A DNA stretch of 64,000 nucleotides from Bradyrhizobium sp. CCBAU 051011 (GCF_009930815.1 NZ_CP022222.1:2584501-2648500); one strand, 5' to 3'; shown: positions 1-8,605, counted from the first letter of the stretch. A program made the numbers and translations. Notes: generated by a model from the letters alone, not told the origin.

Positions 1-1
1 G

Positions 2-250
2 AAGGCACTTTACGTCAATCGCGGCTTCACCCGACACATCATCGGCATCCCCCGCGACGAAAGCGACGCGATGCTGGCCTATCTCTACCAGCACGCGGAA
101 AACCCGTTATTCCAGTGCCGCTTCCGCTGGACCGAAAACGCCATCGCCTTCTGGGACAACCGCTGCGCCCAGCACCGCGCGATGTGGGATTACTGGCCGC
201 ATACGCGATCAGGCACGCGGGTGACGGTGAAGGGAGAAAGGCCGGTCTAA
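2..250 (+). CDS. TauD/TfdA-family 2-oxoglutarate dioxygenase, C-terminal fragment
   Basis: The window opens inside this gene; only the last 82 codons are visible and the start lies upstream. Enzymes of this family use Fe(II) and 2-oxoglutarate to hydroxylate small substrates such as taurine or aryloxyacids. The fragment carries the family's C-terminal signature: an aromatic stretch FWDNRCAQHRAMWDY with the His that serves as third iron ligand, then an Arg in the TRVTVKGERP tail that normally binds 2-oxoglutarate. The exact substrate cannot be told from this part. It is followed by two strong hairpins and then a Rieske oxygenase on the same strand, so a shared catabolic role is possible but not shown. 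Confidence 0.85.
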   Translation, partial: KALYVNRGFTRHIIGIPRDESDAMLAYLYQHAENPLFQCRFRWTENAIAFWDNRCAQHRAMWDYWPHTRSGTRVTVKGERPV

Positions 251-257
251 TTTCGCA

Positions 258-326
258 GGGCGGATTAGCGAAGCGTAATCCGCCCTTCTTCGCTTGATCG
301 GTGGGTTACGCCTTCGGCTAACCCAC
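258..326. repeat. Two consecutive intergenic hairpins
   Basis: Two perfect inverted repeats stand back to back between the dioxygenase fragment and the Rieske gene. The first has a 10-bp stem (258-267 with 276-285) and an 8-base loop. The second has an 8-bp stem (301-308 with 319-326) and a smaller inner stem. Both resemble the intergenic palindromes common in Bradyrhizobium. They may also act as a transcription stop for the upstream gene, although no T-run follows. Confidence 0.7.
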
Positions 327-417
327 CCTACGATGCGATCATGCCGCATTCGCGTTGACGCATCGCCCGGCCTGCGTCAATCTCGGTCAAAAGCAATAAC
401 AATCCGGAGGACGCCGC

Positions 418-1758
418 ATGCTCCGCGCAGAAGACAACAAATTCCTCACCGAAAGCGGTGCAGGCACCGGCATGGGCGAATTACTGCGCCGCTTCTGGAT
501 TCCGGTGCTGTTGTCGAAAGAACTGCCCGAGCCCGACGGTACGCCCAAGAAGATCGTCGTCATGGGTGAGGAGCTGCTCGCCTTCCGCGACAGTCGCGGC
601 GTGGTCGGCGTCATCGATCAGTATTGCCCGCATCGCGGTGCTAATCTCTGGCTCGGGCGCAACGAGGAATGCGGCATCCGCTGCGTCTATCACGGCTGGA
701 AATTCGATACCGACGGCCGCTGTGTCGACATGCCGACGTCCTATCCCGACCTCAACGCAAAGGATCTGATCCGCATCAAGTCCTATCCGGTGCGCGAATG
801 GGGCGACATGATCTGGGCCTATATGGGACCGGCGGATCAGATGCCGGAATTGCCTGATCTGGAGATGGCGCTGGTGCCGCCCTCGCACCGTTACGTCACC
901 AAGAAATGGCAGGACTGCAACTGGGTGCAGGCGCTGGAAGGCTCGATCGACACCGCGCATTTCACCTTCGCGCATCTCTCCTTCGAAAAGGAAGAAAACG
1001 AGATTCTCGACATCAAGAAGCACTTTGTGAATCCGCTTGTACGGGTGGCGACCGACCACATGCGCTGGATCGCTGAAGACCCGCGCCCCGTGATCAAGAT
1101 CAATCCGCACGAGGCTGGTCTCACGGTCGCGGGCGGGCGGCTGACCGGATCAGACAATATCTACTGGCGTATCGCCCAGTTCCTGATGCCGGTGCATGCC
1201 TATGCGCCAAGCTCGATGCCCGGCGAGAACATCTTCGGTCAGAGCTTTGTGCCGGTGACGGATACAAATTGCTGGATCTACACCTATGCATGGAATCCGG
1301 ATCGTCCGCTGACGCAGGCCGAACGCGACGGTTACGATCGCGGCAACGGCGTGATGGCCGTGGTCGACGAGAATTATGTCCCGCTGCGCAACAAGTCGAA
1401 CGACTATCTGATCGATCGCAAGCTGCAGAAGACCAGCAGCTACACCGGCATCAAGGGCGTGTCCGAGCAGGACGCCGCCGTGCAGGACAGCCAGGGCCCG
1501 ATCGCCGACCGTACCCGCGAACATCTCGGCCCGACCGATCTCGGCATCATGCATTTCCGCAAGCTGGTCATGGATGCCGCCCGCGCGCTGCAGAAGGGCG
1601 AGGCGCCGCCGCACCTGAAGCATCAGGACCGCTACGCCGTGCGCTCCGGCGCCTGCGTCACCAGCAAGGCCAAGGATCTCACCGCTGTCATGATCGAGCG
1701 GTTCGGCGATGCGGCCGGCTATGTCGGCGGTCCCGGCAGGAACGCGGCGGCGGAGTAG
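418..1758 (+). CDS. Rieske 2Fe-2S aromatic ring-hydroxylating oxygenase, alpha subunit
   Basis: The product has 446 residues, the usual size for phthalate-4,5-dioxygenase-like or vanillate-demethylase-like terminal oxygenases. These take electrons from a separate reductase and insert oxygen into an aromatic or ether substrate. The Rieske cluster ligands are C70, H72, C89 and H92 (CPH...CVYH). The mononuclear iron site is the E174xxxD178xxH181xxxxH186 motif. No signal peptide is present, so it is cytoplasmic. The ATG follows a clear GGAGG seven bases upstream. No ferredoxin or reductase gene is adjacent, so the electron donor must be encoded elsewhere. Substrate is not predictable from sequence alone. 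Confidence 0.9.
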   Translation: MLRAEDNKFLTESGAGTGMGELLRRFWIPVLLSKELPEPDGTPKKIVVMGEELLAFRDSRGVVGVIDQYCPHRGANLWLGRNEECGIRCVYHGWKFDTDGRCVDMPTSYPDLNAKDLIRIKSYPVREWGDMIWAYMGPADQMPELPDLEMALVPPSHRYVTKKWQDCNWVQALEGSIDTAHFTFAHLSFEKEENEILDIKKHFVNPLVRVATDHMRWIAEDPRPVIKINPHEAGLTVAGGRLTGSDNIYWRIAQFLMPVHAYAPSSMPGENIFGQSFVPVTDTNCWIYTYAWNPDRPLTQAERDGYDRGNGVMAVVDENYVPLRNKSNDYLIDRKLQKTSSYTGIKGVSEQDAAVQDSQGPIADRTREHLGPTDLGIMHFRKLVMDAARALQKGEAPPHLKHQDRYAVRSGACVTSKAKDLTAVMIERFGDAAGYVGGPGRNAAAE

Positions 1759-1780
1759 GGAGCGCGAAGGCGTGAGCGGA

Positions 1781-2155
1781 TTACTCGCGCAGATCGTAGC
1801 GGTAGGATTTCGAGACGATCTTCCAGCCGTCGTGCAGCTTCATTGCCACCAGATAATCGGTGAAGTAGCGCGGCGGCAACTGGCAGCGCACCTTGATGAA
1901 GGCGGTCTGGTCATCGGAGCGGTCGATCGTGACGATGAAATCGTCGCGCGGCTTGCCCTCGGCTTTCGCCGAAGGCTGCTTCTTCATCCAGTCCAGCCAA
2001 GCAGACAAGGTAAGAACTCGCAGCCTGCCGCTTTCCAACGAGCGTAGGTCGGCGGACGGGTGAAAGACGGCCGCCAACTTCTCGACATCGCCTTCGTACA
2101 CGCCGTCGAAATAATGTTGGACCACCGCCTCTAAGGTAGAACGATCATGGCTCAC
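1781..2155 (-). CDS. NTF2-fold (SnoaL/lumazine-binding-like) protein, copy A
   Basis: This 124-residue protein has the cone-shaped NTF2 fold pattern: an N-terminal helix pair (VVQHYFDGVYEGDVEKLAAVFHP), then strands ending in DGWKIVSKSYRYDL. Relatives are annotated as nuclear transport factor 2 or putative lumazine-binding proteins; most have no known function. It starts with GTG, and its start and stop positions match those of the neighbouring copy B exactly. It lies 41 bases downstream of copy B on the same strand, so the two are probably cotranscribed. It is convergent with the Rieske oxygenase gene. Function is not assigned. Confidence 0.85.
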   Translation of the reverse strand: MSHDRSTLEAVVQHYFDGVYEGDVEKLAAVFHPSADLRSLESGRLRVLTLSAWLDWMKKQPSAKAEGKPRDDFIVTIDRSDDQTAFIKVRCQLPPRYFTDYLVAMKLHDGWKIVSKSYRYDLRE

Positions 2156-2196
2156 GGATTGTGCTCTTTGCGCATGACGAGGCTGGTTGGAAATCG

Positions 2197-2571
2197 TTAC
2201 TCGCGCAGATCGTAGCGGTAGGATTTCGAGACGATCTTCCAGCCGTCGCGCAGCTTCATTGCCACCAGATAGTCGGTGAAGTAGCGCGGCGGCAATTGGC
2301 AGCGCACCTTGATGAAGGCGGTCTGCTCATCCGAGCGGTCGATGGTAACGATGAAGTCCTCGCGCGGCTTGCCTTCGGCCTTGGCAGAGGGGCGCTTGCG
2401 CACGCGATCGAGCCAGTCCGGCACGGTCAAAACCTGCAGCTCGCCTTTCTCCAGCCAGCGCAGATCGGCAGTCGCGTCGAAGATCGCGCCGAGCTTTTCG
2501 GCGTCGCCCTCGTACAGGCCATCGAAATAGTTCTGCACTACGGCTTCGACGGTCGATCGGTCATGGCTCAT
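2197..2571 (-). CDS. NTF2-fold (SnoaL/lumazine-binding-like) protein, copy B
   Basis: Tandem paralogue of the preceding gene, with the same 124-residue length. I chose the ATG that gives the shared N-terminus MSHDRST rather than a longer upstream start, because it aligns with copy A and has a GGGGAG element about eight bases upstream. The last 47 residues differ from copy A at only two positions, while the first 75 differ at roughly a third. No catalytic residues can be named; the fold family includes isomerases, dehydratases and non-enzymatic members. The upstream neighbour on the opposite strand is a GFA-fold gene. Confidence 0.85.
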   Translation of the reverse strand: MSHDRSTVEAVVQNYFDGLYEGDAEKLGAIFDATADLRWLEKGELQVLTVPDWLDRVRKRPSAKAEGKPREDFIVTIDRSDEQTAFIKVRCQLPPRYFTDYLVAMKLRDGWKIVSKSYRYDLRE

Positions 2572-2673
2572 GGGTCGTTCTCCCCGGCAGGATTGGATAT
2601 GCTCGATTGAATTAAGCCACGAACCGCCAAATTGCGCTATGGCTGACTTTGACATCCGCGTGAGGAGTGATCG

Positions 2674-3108
2674 GTGGCCGGATCAGAAAATTCGAATGCT
2701 CGCATCCTTGTCGGAGAATGCTTCTGCCGCGCCGTGCGCTATGAGGTCGAGGACGCGTTCGCCTATGCATTGAATTGCCATTGCTCGAATTGCCGGCGCA
2801 CCACCGGCTCGGCGTTCAAGCCATTCGCCGGAATTGCGCGCGAGAAGTTCAGCGTCGTCAGGGGCGGTGACGCCTTGCTGATTTACGGCGACGACAGGAC
2901 GCATGACGCGCACTGCCGCGGCTGCGGCTCGCTGCTCTATTCGGTGGTGCGCGACGGCGCCTTCGTCCATGTCGCGATGGGAACGCTTGTCGATGCGCCC
3001 TCGATCCGGCCGAGCGCGCATATTTTTGTCGGCTCCAAGGCGCCGTGGCATGAGATCAGCGACGATCTGCCGCGATATCGGGAGCATGTTACGCCTGGCG
3101 CGGAGTAA
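2674..3108 (+). CDS. GFA/CENP-V-fold zinc protein
   Basis: The 144-residue product belongs to the family named after glutathione-dependent formaldehyde-activating enzyme, a Mss4-like zinc fold. The zinc-binding cysteines are visible: C16 and C18, the trio C35/C37/C40 (CHCSNC), and C81/C84 (CRGCG). Most members have no proven activity, and a true Gfa assignment would be unsafe. The start is GTG with a GAGGAG ribosome site seven bases upstream. It stands alone, divergent from the NTF2 pair and convergent with the small lipoprotein gene. Confidence 0.88.
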   Translation: MAGSENSNARILVGECFCRAVRYEVEDAFAYALNCHCSNCRRTTGSAFKPFAGIAREKFSVVRGGDALLIYGDDRTHDAHCRGCGSLLYSVVRDGAFVHVAMGTLVDAPSIRPSAHIFVGSKAPWHEISDDLPRYREHVTPGAE

Positions 3109-3120
3109 ATCGGCGCCTGG

Positions 3121-3531
3121 TCAGTTCGTCGCGTGAGATCGCTCTACTTGCGCCGTGGTTGTGGCAGTTGGTCCCAGCGAGAACGAAAGCACGACATTGT
3201 CGGCGCGTTGCTTGAATTCCTTTCCGACCGCGGCTCGCGCAGCCTCGGCGAGTTCGCGCAGCGGTTTGTCCTCAAGGAGTTTTGGGAAGGTGACGGTTAC
3301 CGTCGTGAGCCGGCCGTTGTTCCAGTTGAAGCCGACCGTCGGACGGACGCCCGTCGTCTGCGCGAGGTCGGTCTCGACTGCCTTGGCGTGTTTGAAGCCG
3401 TCCACCAGGGCATCGACCGCGCCGCAGCCGGCAAGGCCTGTGGCAAGCAGGACGATGGCTATCGTTTTTCGTACCCTCGCGCCAGTCGCCCGGGATTGGG
3501 TCAATAGAACTAACGAATTGCGCCCTTCCAT
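3121..3531 (-). CDS. Small lipoprotein of unknown function
   Basis: The reading frame encodes a basic N-terminus, a hydrophobic run (KTIAIVLLATG) and the lipobox LAGC, so the mature protein should be lipid-anchored at the Cys. I chose the ATG at MEGRNSLV because GGAG lies six bases before it; two earlier in-frame ATGs have no ribosome site, and the Val just before the signal core is GTA, not a start. The mature part, about 100 residues, contains a strand-rich segment (RPTVGFNWNNGRLTTVTVTFP) and a helix ending near EFKQRADNV. I do not recognise a named domain. It is divergent from the caspase-like gene. Confidence 0.75.
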   Translation of the reverse strand: MEGRNSLVLLTQSRATGARVRKTIAIVLLATGLAGCGAVDALVDGFKHAKAVETDLAQTTGVRPTVGFNWNNGRLTTVTVTFPKLLEDKPLRELAEAARAAVGKEFKQRADNVVLSFSLGPTATTTAQVERSHATN

Positions 3532-3734
3532 GGCTGCTCCGCTCTTGTTCATTGTTATGTGATCTTGGGCACGCGATCCCCTCGGCAAAGCGAACCGGCG
3601 GCCGATTTGGCCGACTAATGTTCAGGATGGCCCGACCAGGCTCCGGCGATCGTGAGATAACTCACAAAGGACCGCGGTTGCTTCTGGTAGTCAGGCCAGT
3701 GTGCTAGATTTGTCCTAGTTCTGGAAGCGTGACC

Positions 3735-5477
3735 ATGAAATCGCTCATGAAATCGAACCGGTTGGTTCTTGCCTTGGCCGCCCTGCTGCTCTTGGTGAGC
3801 GGGCCGGCCCTTGCCGAAAAGCGCGTGGCGCTGGTGCTGGGCAACTCCAACTACCAGAATGTCGCACCGCTCGCCAATCCCGTTAACGACAGCAGCAAGA
3901 TCGCCGCGACGCTGAAAGACGCGGGCTTCGATGTCGTCGATTCCCGGCGCGACCTGGCCGCTGCCGAGACGCGGCGCGCGCTGCGTGATTTCGCCGACCG
4001 GGCGCGCGATGCCGATATCGCCGTGGTCTACTATGCCGGCCACGGCATCGAGGTGGACGGCGCGAACTACCTGATTCCCGTCGATGCGCGGCTGGAACGC
4101 GACACCGACGTTTACGATGAAGCCTTCTCGCTCGATCGCATCCTGATCGCGATCGAGCCGGCCAAGAAGCTGCGGCTCGTGATTCTCGACGCCTGCCGCG
4201 ACAATCCGTTCTCCCGGACCATGAAGCGCACTGTCGCGTCGCGCGCAATCGGGCAGGGCTTAGCCAAGGTCGAGCCGACCAGCCCGAATGTCCTGATCGC
4301 CTATTCGGCCAAGGCCGGCTCCACCGCGGCTGACGGCGATGGCCAGAACAGCCCGTTCACCGCGGCGCTGTCGCACCATCTGACCAAGCCCGGGCTCGAC
4401 GTGCGCCGAGCGTTCGGCTTCGTCCGCGACGAGGTGCTCAAGACCACCAACAACCGGCAGGAACCCTTCGTGTATGGTTCGCTCGGCGGTGAAGACGTGC
4501 CGCTGGTGCCGGCGCCGCGCCCGGCGCCCGCAGCGGCGGCCCCTGCGCCAGCCCTGAGCGCGCAGGCCGAAGCCCGCCGCGATTACGAACTGGCGCTGCA
4601 GATCGGCAACAAGAGCGCGCTCAACGCCTTCCTTGCGCAATATCCCGACGGTTTCTATTCGAGCCTCGCCAAGCTTCAGCTCGACAAGATCGCGGCCGAA
4701 GAGACGCGCGTCGCGGCGACCGAAAAGGCCCGGCTCGCTGAACAGGAGCGGGCACGGCTTGCAGCCGAAGGCGCCCAGAAGTCGCAACAGGCCAAGGCCG
4801 AGGCGGAAGCCAAGGCCGCCGAGCAGGCGCGCATCGCGGCTGAAAAGGCCAAGCAGGTGGCGCAGGAGCAGGCGGCCGCGGCCGAACAGAAGCGCGTCGC
4901 CGCCGAAAGCGCCGCCGCCGACAAGGATAAGCCGGTGAACGTGGCCGCCCTCACGCCGGCCGCGCAACAGCCTGACGTTACCAAGTCGGTGCAGGCCGAA
5001 CTGCGCCGCGTCGGTTGCCTCTCCGGCAACGCCGATGGCAATTGGAATAACGCCTCGCAGCGGTCGCTGACGCAGTTCAACCGCTACGCCGGAACCAAGC
5101 TCGACACCAAGGTCGCCAGCGTCGATACGCTCGATACGATCAAGCTGAAGTCGTCACGGGTTTGCCCGCTGGTCTGTGAGCACGGTTTCAAGGCCGAGGG
5201 TGAGCGCTGCATCAAGATCGTCTGTGCCGAGGGCTCGTACCTCAACGACGACAATGAATGCGAGAAGCGCCGCACCAAGCCGGTGGCAAGACGCGACAGG
5301 CCCGAACCGAGGCTCGCTCCTGAAGCAAGGCGAGTTCCGGAAGCAACAAAGAGAGTTGTTATCACGCGGTCTCAGACTGGTGCAGGGATGTCGTCTTCGG
5401 GTCGTCCGCTTACCGGCCAGGAACGTGCGACGGGTTGCCACTCGTTCGGAGCCATCATGTCGGGCGTATGCCCATAA
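3735..5477 (+). CDS. Secreted caspase-like (peptidase C14) protein with coiled-coil and Cys-containing tail
   Basis: An N-terminal signal peptide ends at ALA-EK (about residue 27), so the protein is exported, probably to the periplasm. Residues 28-260 form a caspase/metacaspase-like domain with the catalytic dyad H103 (YYAGHG) and C154 (DACRDN). After a Pro/Ala linker comes a segment with predicted TPR-like helices and then about 110 residues of Ala/Glu/Lys-rich coiled coil. The tail has a short peptidoglycan-binding-like helical motif (VQAELRRVGCLSG) and a cluster of cysteines before a basic end. Proteins of this layout are frequent in Rhizobiales, but their substrates are unknown. An ATG after GGAAG was preferred to a GTG six bases earlier. 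Confidence 0.88.
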   Translation: MKSLMKSNRLVLALAALLLLVSGPALAEKRVALVLGNSNYQNVAPLANPVNDSSKIAATLKDAGFDVVDSRRDLAAAETRRALRDFADRARDADIAVVYYAGHGIEVDGANYLIPVDARLERDTDVYDEAFSLDRILIAIEPAKKLRLVILDACRDNPFSRTMKRTVASRAIGQGLAKVEPTSPNVLIAYSAKAGSTAADGDGQNSPFTAALSHHLTKPGLDVRRAFGFVRDEVLKTTNNRQEPFVYGSLGGEDVPLVPAPRPAPAAAAPAPALSAQAEARRDYELALQIGNKSALNAFLAQYPDGFYSSLAKLQLDKIAAEETRVAATEKARLAEQERARLAAEGAQKSQQAKAEAEAKAAEQARIAAEKAKQVAQEQAAAAEQKRVAAESAAADKDKPVNVAALTPAAQQPDVTKSVQAELRRVGCLSGNADGNWNNASQRSLTQFNRYAGTKLDTKVASVDTLDTIKLKSSRVCPLVCEHGFKAEGERCIKIVCAEGSYLNDDNECEKRRTKPVARRDRPEPRLAPEARRVPEATKRVVITRSQTGAGMSSSGRPLTGQERATGCHSFGAIMSGVCP

Positions 5478-5559
5478 AGCCGCGGAGACGCCGGGTCCGG
5501 CTGATCCTGTCTTGACGGCAGGGAATCCGGGTCCCGGTTCATGGCGGGACAACAGAGAC

Positions 5560-6240
5560 TCAGATCGCGCTCGCCGCGATATTCACCATCAAGGCCAGCA
5601 GCGCCGTGTTAAACACGAACGAGACGATGCCGTGCGCCGTCGCGGTGCGGCGGATGACCTTGTCGGTGATGCCGACATCGGAAACCTGCGCGGTCACGCC
5701 GATCACGAACGAAAAGTAGACGAAGTCCCAATAGTCCGCATCCTCGTGCGCGCCGCCGCTCGGGAACTGTAGGCCGCCGGCTTTGCTGCCGCGGTAGAAA
5801 TCATGCGCGTAGTGCAACGCAAAGGCGGTGTGCACCAGCACCCATGACAATACGATCGTCACTACAGCCAGGATCAGCCCGGCCGGATTGCCTTTCGAGG
5901 CGCCGAGCTCGAACACGATCGCGCCAAGGCTCGCGAGGGCGCCGAACGCGGTCAACAACAGGATCAGGAAACGCCCGTCGTCCTGCAACACCGCGCTGCG
6001 TCTGATATGGCCGACGTCACAGCGCAGCATCATGAAGTAGGCGAGCACGATATAAAGCGCGGCAAACACATCCCAGCCGACGACAAGCCGCGTCGGCAGC
6101 CGCAGCGTGCCGGGCAGCAGGAAGAATGCGATGACGCCGGCCGCAAGCGCGATGAAGGTGCGCGGCCGGCCATAGACCACGCGGATCGGCAGCGGCAGGT
6201 TTCGGAACCGAACAAGGTGCTCTTCGAATTCCCTGCTCAT
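5560..6240 (-). CDS. DUF1345 integral membrane protein
   Basis: The product has 226 residues with about six hydrophobic segments, including FIALAAGVIAFFLLPG near residue 30, a pair around 57-75 and 90-115, and a C-terminal pair. The motif HDADYWDFVYFSFVIGVTAQVSD-like region around residues 165-190 is the conserved core of the DUF1345 family. No transport or enzyme activity is established for this family. A palindromic repeat and the ispA terminator lie upstream of its start, so it is probably transcribed on its own. Confidence 0.85.
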   Translation of the reverse strand: MSREFEEHLVRFRNLPLPIRVVYGRPRTFIALAAGVIAFFLLPGTLRLPTRLVVGWDVFAALYIVLAYFMMLRCDVGHIRRSAVLQDDGRFLILLLTAFGALASLGAIVFELGASKGNPAGLILAVVTIVLSWVLVHTAFALHYAHDFYRGSKAGGLQFPSGGAHEDADYWDFVYFSFVIGVTAQVSDVGITDKVIRRTATAHGIVSFVFNTALLALMVNIAASAI

Positions 6241-6261
6241 CCGCTGCCTTTGACTGCGCCC

Positions 6262-6333
6262 TATAGCGTTTTCGAGCGAAGTGGATCCCGGTTCGCGTGA
6301 AGAAAACGCGTCAAAACAAAAATGCTAGAGCCC
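6262..6333. repeat. Dispersed palindromic repeat (gcgttttc type)
   Basis: An 8-bp perfect inverted repeat (6266-6273 with 6302-6309) encloses a second short stem (6276-6280 with 6292-6296), giving a long interrupted hairpin. The sequence resembles a repeat I recall from many intergenic sites of Bradyrhizobium genomes; the genome-wide copy number cannot be checked here. It separates the DUF1345 gene from the ispA terminator. Confidence 0.55.
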
Positions 6334-6358
6334 GGTTCTGATTCAATCAGAGCCGGGC
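6310..6358 (-). terminator. Intrinsic terminator of ispA
   Basis: Read on the minus strand, a 13-bp stem with one mismatch (6346-6358 with 6330-6342, three-base loop) directly follows the ispA stop codon. A T-rich tail comes after it (GCATTTTTGTTTT in the minus-strand sense). This fits a rho-independent terminator. Confidence 0.75.
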
Positions 6359-6359
6359 G

Positions 6360-7280
6360 CTAGTTTTTGCGCTCCGCGACGAAGCGCGCGGCCGCCCGCA
6401 ACACGTCGCCCTTGGCGCCGAACACCGACAACGCCGAATCCGCTCGAGCCAGCAGATCGCGCACGCGCTGCTTGGCGCCTTCGATGCCGAGCTGCGTCAC
6501 GAAGGTGGTCTTGCCGAGCGCCGCATCGGCGCCGGCCGGCTTGCCGAGCGCCGCGGCATCGCCCTCGACGTCGAGCAGGTCGTCGGCGATCTGGAAGGCC
6601 TCGCCGAGCGCGCGGCCGTAATCGTCGAGCGCGTGATATTCCTTCTGTGAGGACTGGCCGAGAATCGCACCGGCGATGCAGCCATAGCGCAACAGCGCGC
6701 CGGTCTTCATCTGCTGCAGCCGCGCCACGTCGACCGGTTCCCGATCGCCGAAGCGGCCTTCGCCGGCGAGGTCGAGGATTTGGCCGCCGACCATGCCGCC
6801 GATGCCGGCCCCGCGCGCCAGCGCCCGCGTCAGGAGAAGGCGCACAGTGGCGTCCTTGTGGATCTCGTCGCGGGTGACGATGTCGAAGGCCAGCGTCAGC
6901 AAGCCATCGCCGGCGAGGATTGCGGTGGCGTCGTCGGTCTTCTTATGCAGCGTGGGCCGGCCGCGGCGCAAATCGCTGTTGTCCATCGCCGGCAGATCGT
7001 CATGGATCAGGGAATAGCAATGGATGCATTCCAGCGCCGCGCCGACCAAGAGGCCCGCCTCGCGCGGGACGCCGAACACGGCGGAGCTTTCCACCACCAG
7101 AAAGGGCCGCAGCCGCTTGCCGCCGCCGAGGGTCGAATAGCGCATCGCTTCCATCAGCCGCTTCGGCCGCGCGATCTCGTCGGGCAGCAGCGTATCGGAC
7201 AACAGCTTCGCCAGCAGCGCTTCGGTGTCCTCTGCGGTCTGGTCCAGTCGTTTGGTAAAATCGGCAGTGGCGGTGGTCAT
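6360..7280 (-). CDS. ispA: Polyprenyl diphosphate synthase (farnesyl/geranylgeranyl type)
   Basis: This 306-residue all-helical prenyltransferase condenses isopentenyl diphosphate with allylic diphosphates, supplying precursors for quinones, undecaprenol and hopanoids. The first aspartate-rich motif is D94DLPAMD100, followed by the RRGRPTLH segment; the second is D233DLLD237. GGGKRLRP near residue 53 binds isopentenyl diphosphate. Length and motifs fit the short-chain IspA group, though product length (C15 or C20) cannot be fixed by eye. The gene is divergent from mtgA and ends in a strong terminator. Confidence 0.9.
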   Translation of the reverse strand: MTTATADFTKRLDQTAEDTEALLAKLLSDTLLPDEIARPKRLMEAMRYSTLGGGKRLRPFLVVESSAVFGVPREAGLLVGAALECIHCYSLIHDDLPAMDNSDLRRGRPTLHKKTDDATAILAGDGLLTLAFDIVTRDEIHKDATVRLLLTRALARGAGIGGMVGGQILDLAGEGRFGDREPVDVARLQQMKTGALLRYGCIAGAILGQSSQKEYHALDDYGRALGEAFQIADDLLDVEGDAAALGKPAGADAALGKTTFVTQLGIEGAKQRVRDLLARADSALSVFGAKGDVLRAAARFVAERKN

Positions 7281-7385
7281 TAAGAATAGCTCCAGATCAA
7301 TTTGGCCCGGACAATCGTTGATGCCAGAGGCTTCGTCAATTCCATGACTTCAGTCACAAAAGCGCTGGAAAACTTCCGAAATATC

Positions 7386-8135
7386 ATGGAGATGTCACTT
7401 AGGGTGGGGCCTGTTCACCGGTCCTGGACGGCTTGGTCTGAACCGGAAGCATCCGTTTTGCGCATTGTCCGAATTCTAGTGCTGATCCTGCTGGCGGTGC
7501 TGTTGCTGCCCTATGTGGTGACGCCGTTCTACCGAACCGGCCATCCGGTTTCGATGCTGATGGCCTGGCGCTGGCTCAAGGGCGCGCCGGTGACACGCCA
7601 ATGGATCGATCTAAACGCTATGTCGCCCTACCTGCCGCGCTCGGTGGTGGGTTCCGAGGACGCCAGATTCTGCAGCCATCGCGGGGTCGATTGGGGGGCC
7701 TTGCAGGACGCGATCGACGATGCCGAGGATGGCGAGCCCGCCCGGGGCGGATCGACCATCACCCAGCAGGTGGCCAAGAACCTGTTCCTGTGGCCGGGCC
7801 GCAGCGTGGTCCGCAAGGCGCTGGAACTGCCGCTCGCGATGTGGATCGATCTGGTGCTGCCGAAGCAGCGGATCCTGGAAATTTACCTCAACATCGCCGA
7901 GCTTGGCCCGTCCGGGCAGTTCGGCGCCGAGGCCGGGTCGATGTACGCGTTCGGCCGTTCCGCCGCGACGCTGTCGGCGCGAGAGGCTGCCTTGCTGGCG
8001 GCGATCCTGCCCAATCCGGTCAGGCGCAGCGCCCGCAATCCCGGACCCGGGGTGCGCCGTCTGGCCGCGACCTATATGGCGCGGGCCAATGCCGCGGCAC
8101 TACAGCGCTGCTGGAGCGAGAATCGAGGTTTTTGA
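7386..8135 (+). CDS. mtgA: Monofunctional peptidoglycan glycosyltransferase
   Basis: A GT51-family enzyme that polymerises lipid II into glycan strands at the outer face of the inner membrane. After a short N-terminal extension there is one membrane anchor ([14 protein letters not shown]), then the catalytic domain: the SEDARF motif with the catalytic Glu, [16 protein letters not shown], and the [10 protein letters not shown] segment. It has no transpeptidase domain. The start is uncertain. The frame is open from a TTG at 7302, ATGs occur at 7344, 7386 and 7392, and a TTG at 7458 just before the anchor has GGAAG upstream; I give a middle choice. Confidence 0.85.
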   Translation: MEMSLRVGPVHRSWTAWSEPEASVLRIVRILVLILLAVLLLPYVVTPFYRTGHPVSMLMAWRWLKGAPVTRQWIDLNAMSPYLPRSVVGSEDARFCSHRGVDWGALQDAIDDAEDGEPARGGSTITQQVAKNLFLWPGRSVVRKALELPLAMWIDLVLPKQRILEIYLNIAELGPSGQFGAEAGSMYAFGRSAATLSAREAALLAAILPNPVRRSARNPGPGVRRLAATYMARANAAALQRCWSENRGF

Positions 8136-8288
8136 GCCAATTTTCGGCCGTTTTTACCGCAGGCTGGCCTAGCTTTACGTCGTCCGTTCCTCTATAAGCG
8201 CGGCCTTATCGGCATCGCAGCCCGTGCGCGAAGCGCTGGGCCGTCCGGTTTCGGACGATGCCTCCGACAACACCCCTAGAGGACCGTT

Positions 8289-8471
8289 ATGGCCGTTCCC
8301 AGAAGAAAAACATCGCCCTCGCGGCGTGGCATGCGCCGCTCGGCGGACGCGCTGAAGAAGCCGACCTATGTCGAGGACAAGGATTCCGGCGAACTGCGCC
8401 GTCCGCATCATCTCGACCTGAAGACCGGCATGTACAAGGGCCGGCAGGTGCTGAAGAAGAAGGAATCCTGA
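8289..8471 (+). CDS. rpmF: 50S ribosomal protein L32
   Basis: The 60-residue basic protein opens with [18 protein letters not shown], the standard L32 start, and continues with [17 protein letters not shown]. It is part of the large ribosomal subunit near the exit tunnel region. The zinc-ribbon cysteines found in some L32 versions are absent, as usual in alphaproteobacteria. The position next to mtgA is typical of this lineage. A GC-rich hairpin follows the stop codon. Confidence 0.95.
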   Translation: MAVPRRKTSPSRRGMRRSADALKKPTYVEDKDSGELRRPHHLDLKTGMYKGRQVLKKKES

Positions 8472-8488
8472 CCGGATAGGGGATAAGG

Positions 8489-8505
8489 CGCCGCTTTCGG
8501 CGGCG
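8489..8505 (+). terminator. Hairpin after rpmF
   Basis: A 6-bp GC-only stem (8489-8494 with 8500-8505) with a five-base loop lies 18 bases after the rpmF stop. No real T-run follows, so termination is likely but not certain. Confidence 0.45.
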
Positions 8506-8605
8506 TCTGCCTGAATTTGGCCAACGAGTGGGCCAACGGTTCCCGAGGGGCGAGGCGGTGCTTTGCCCGGGGACATTCCGGTTTTCCTAGCAAGGCGCGA
8601 TACCC

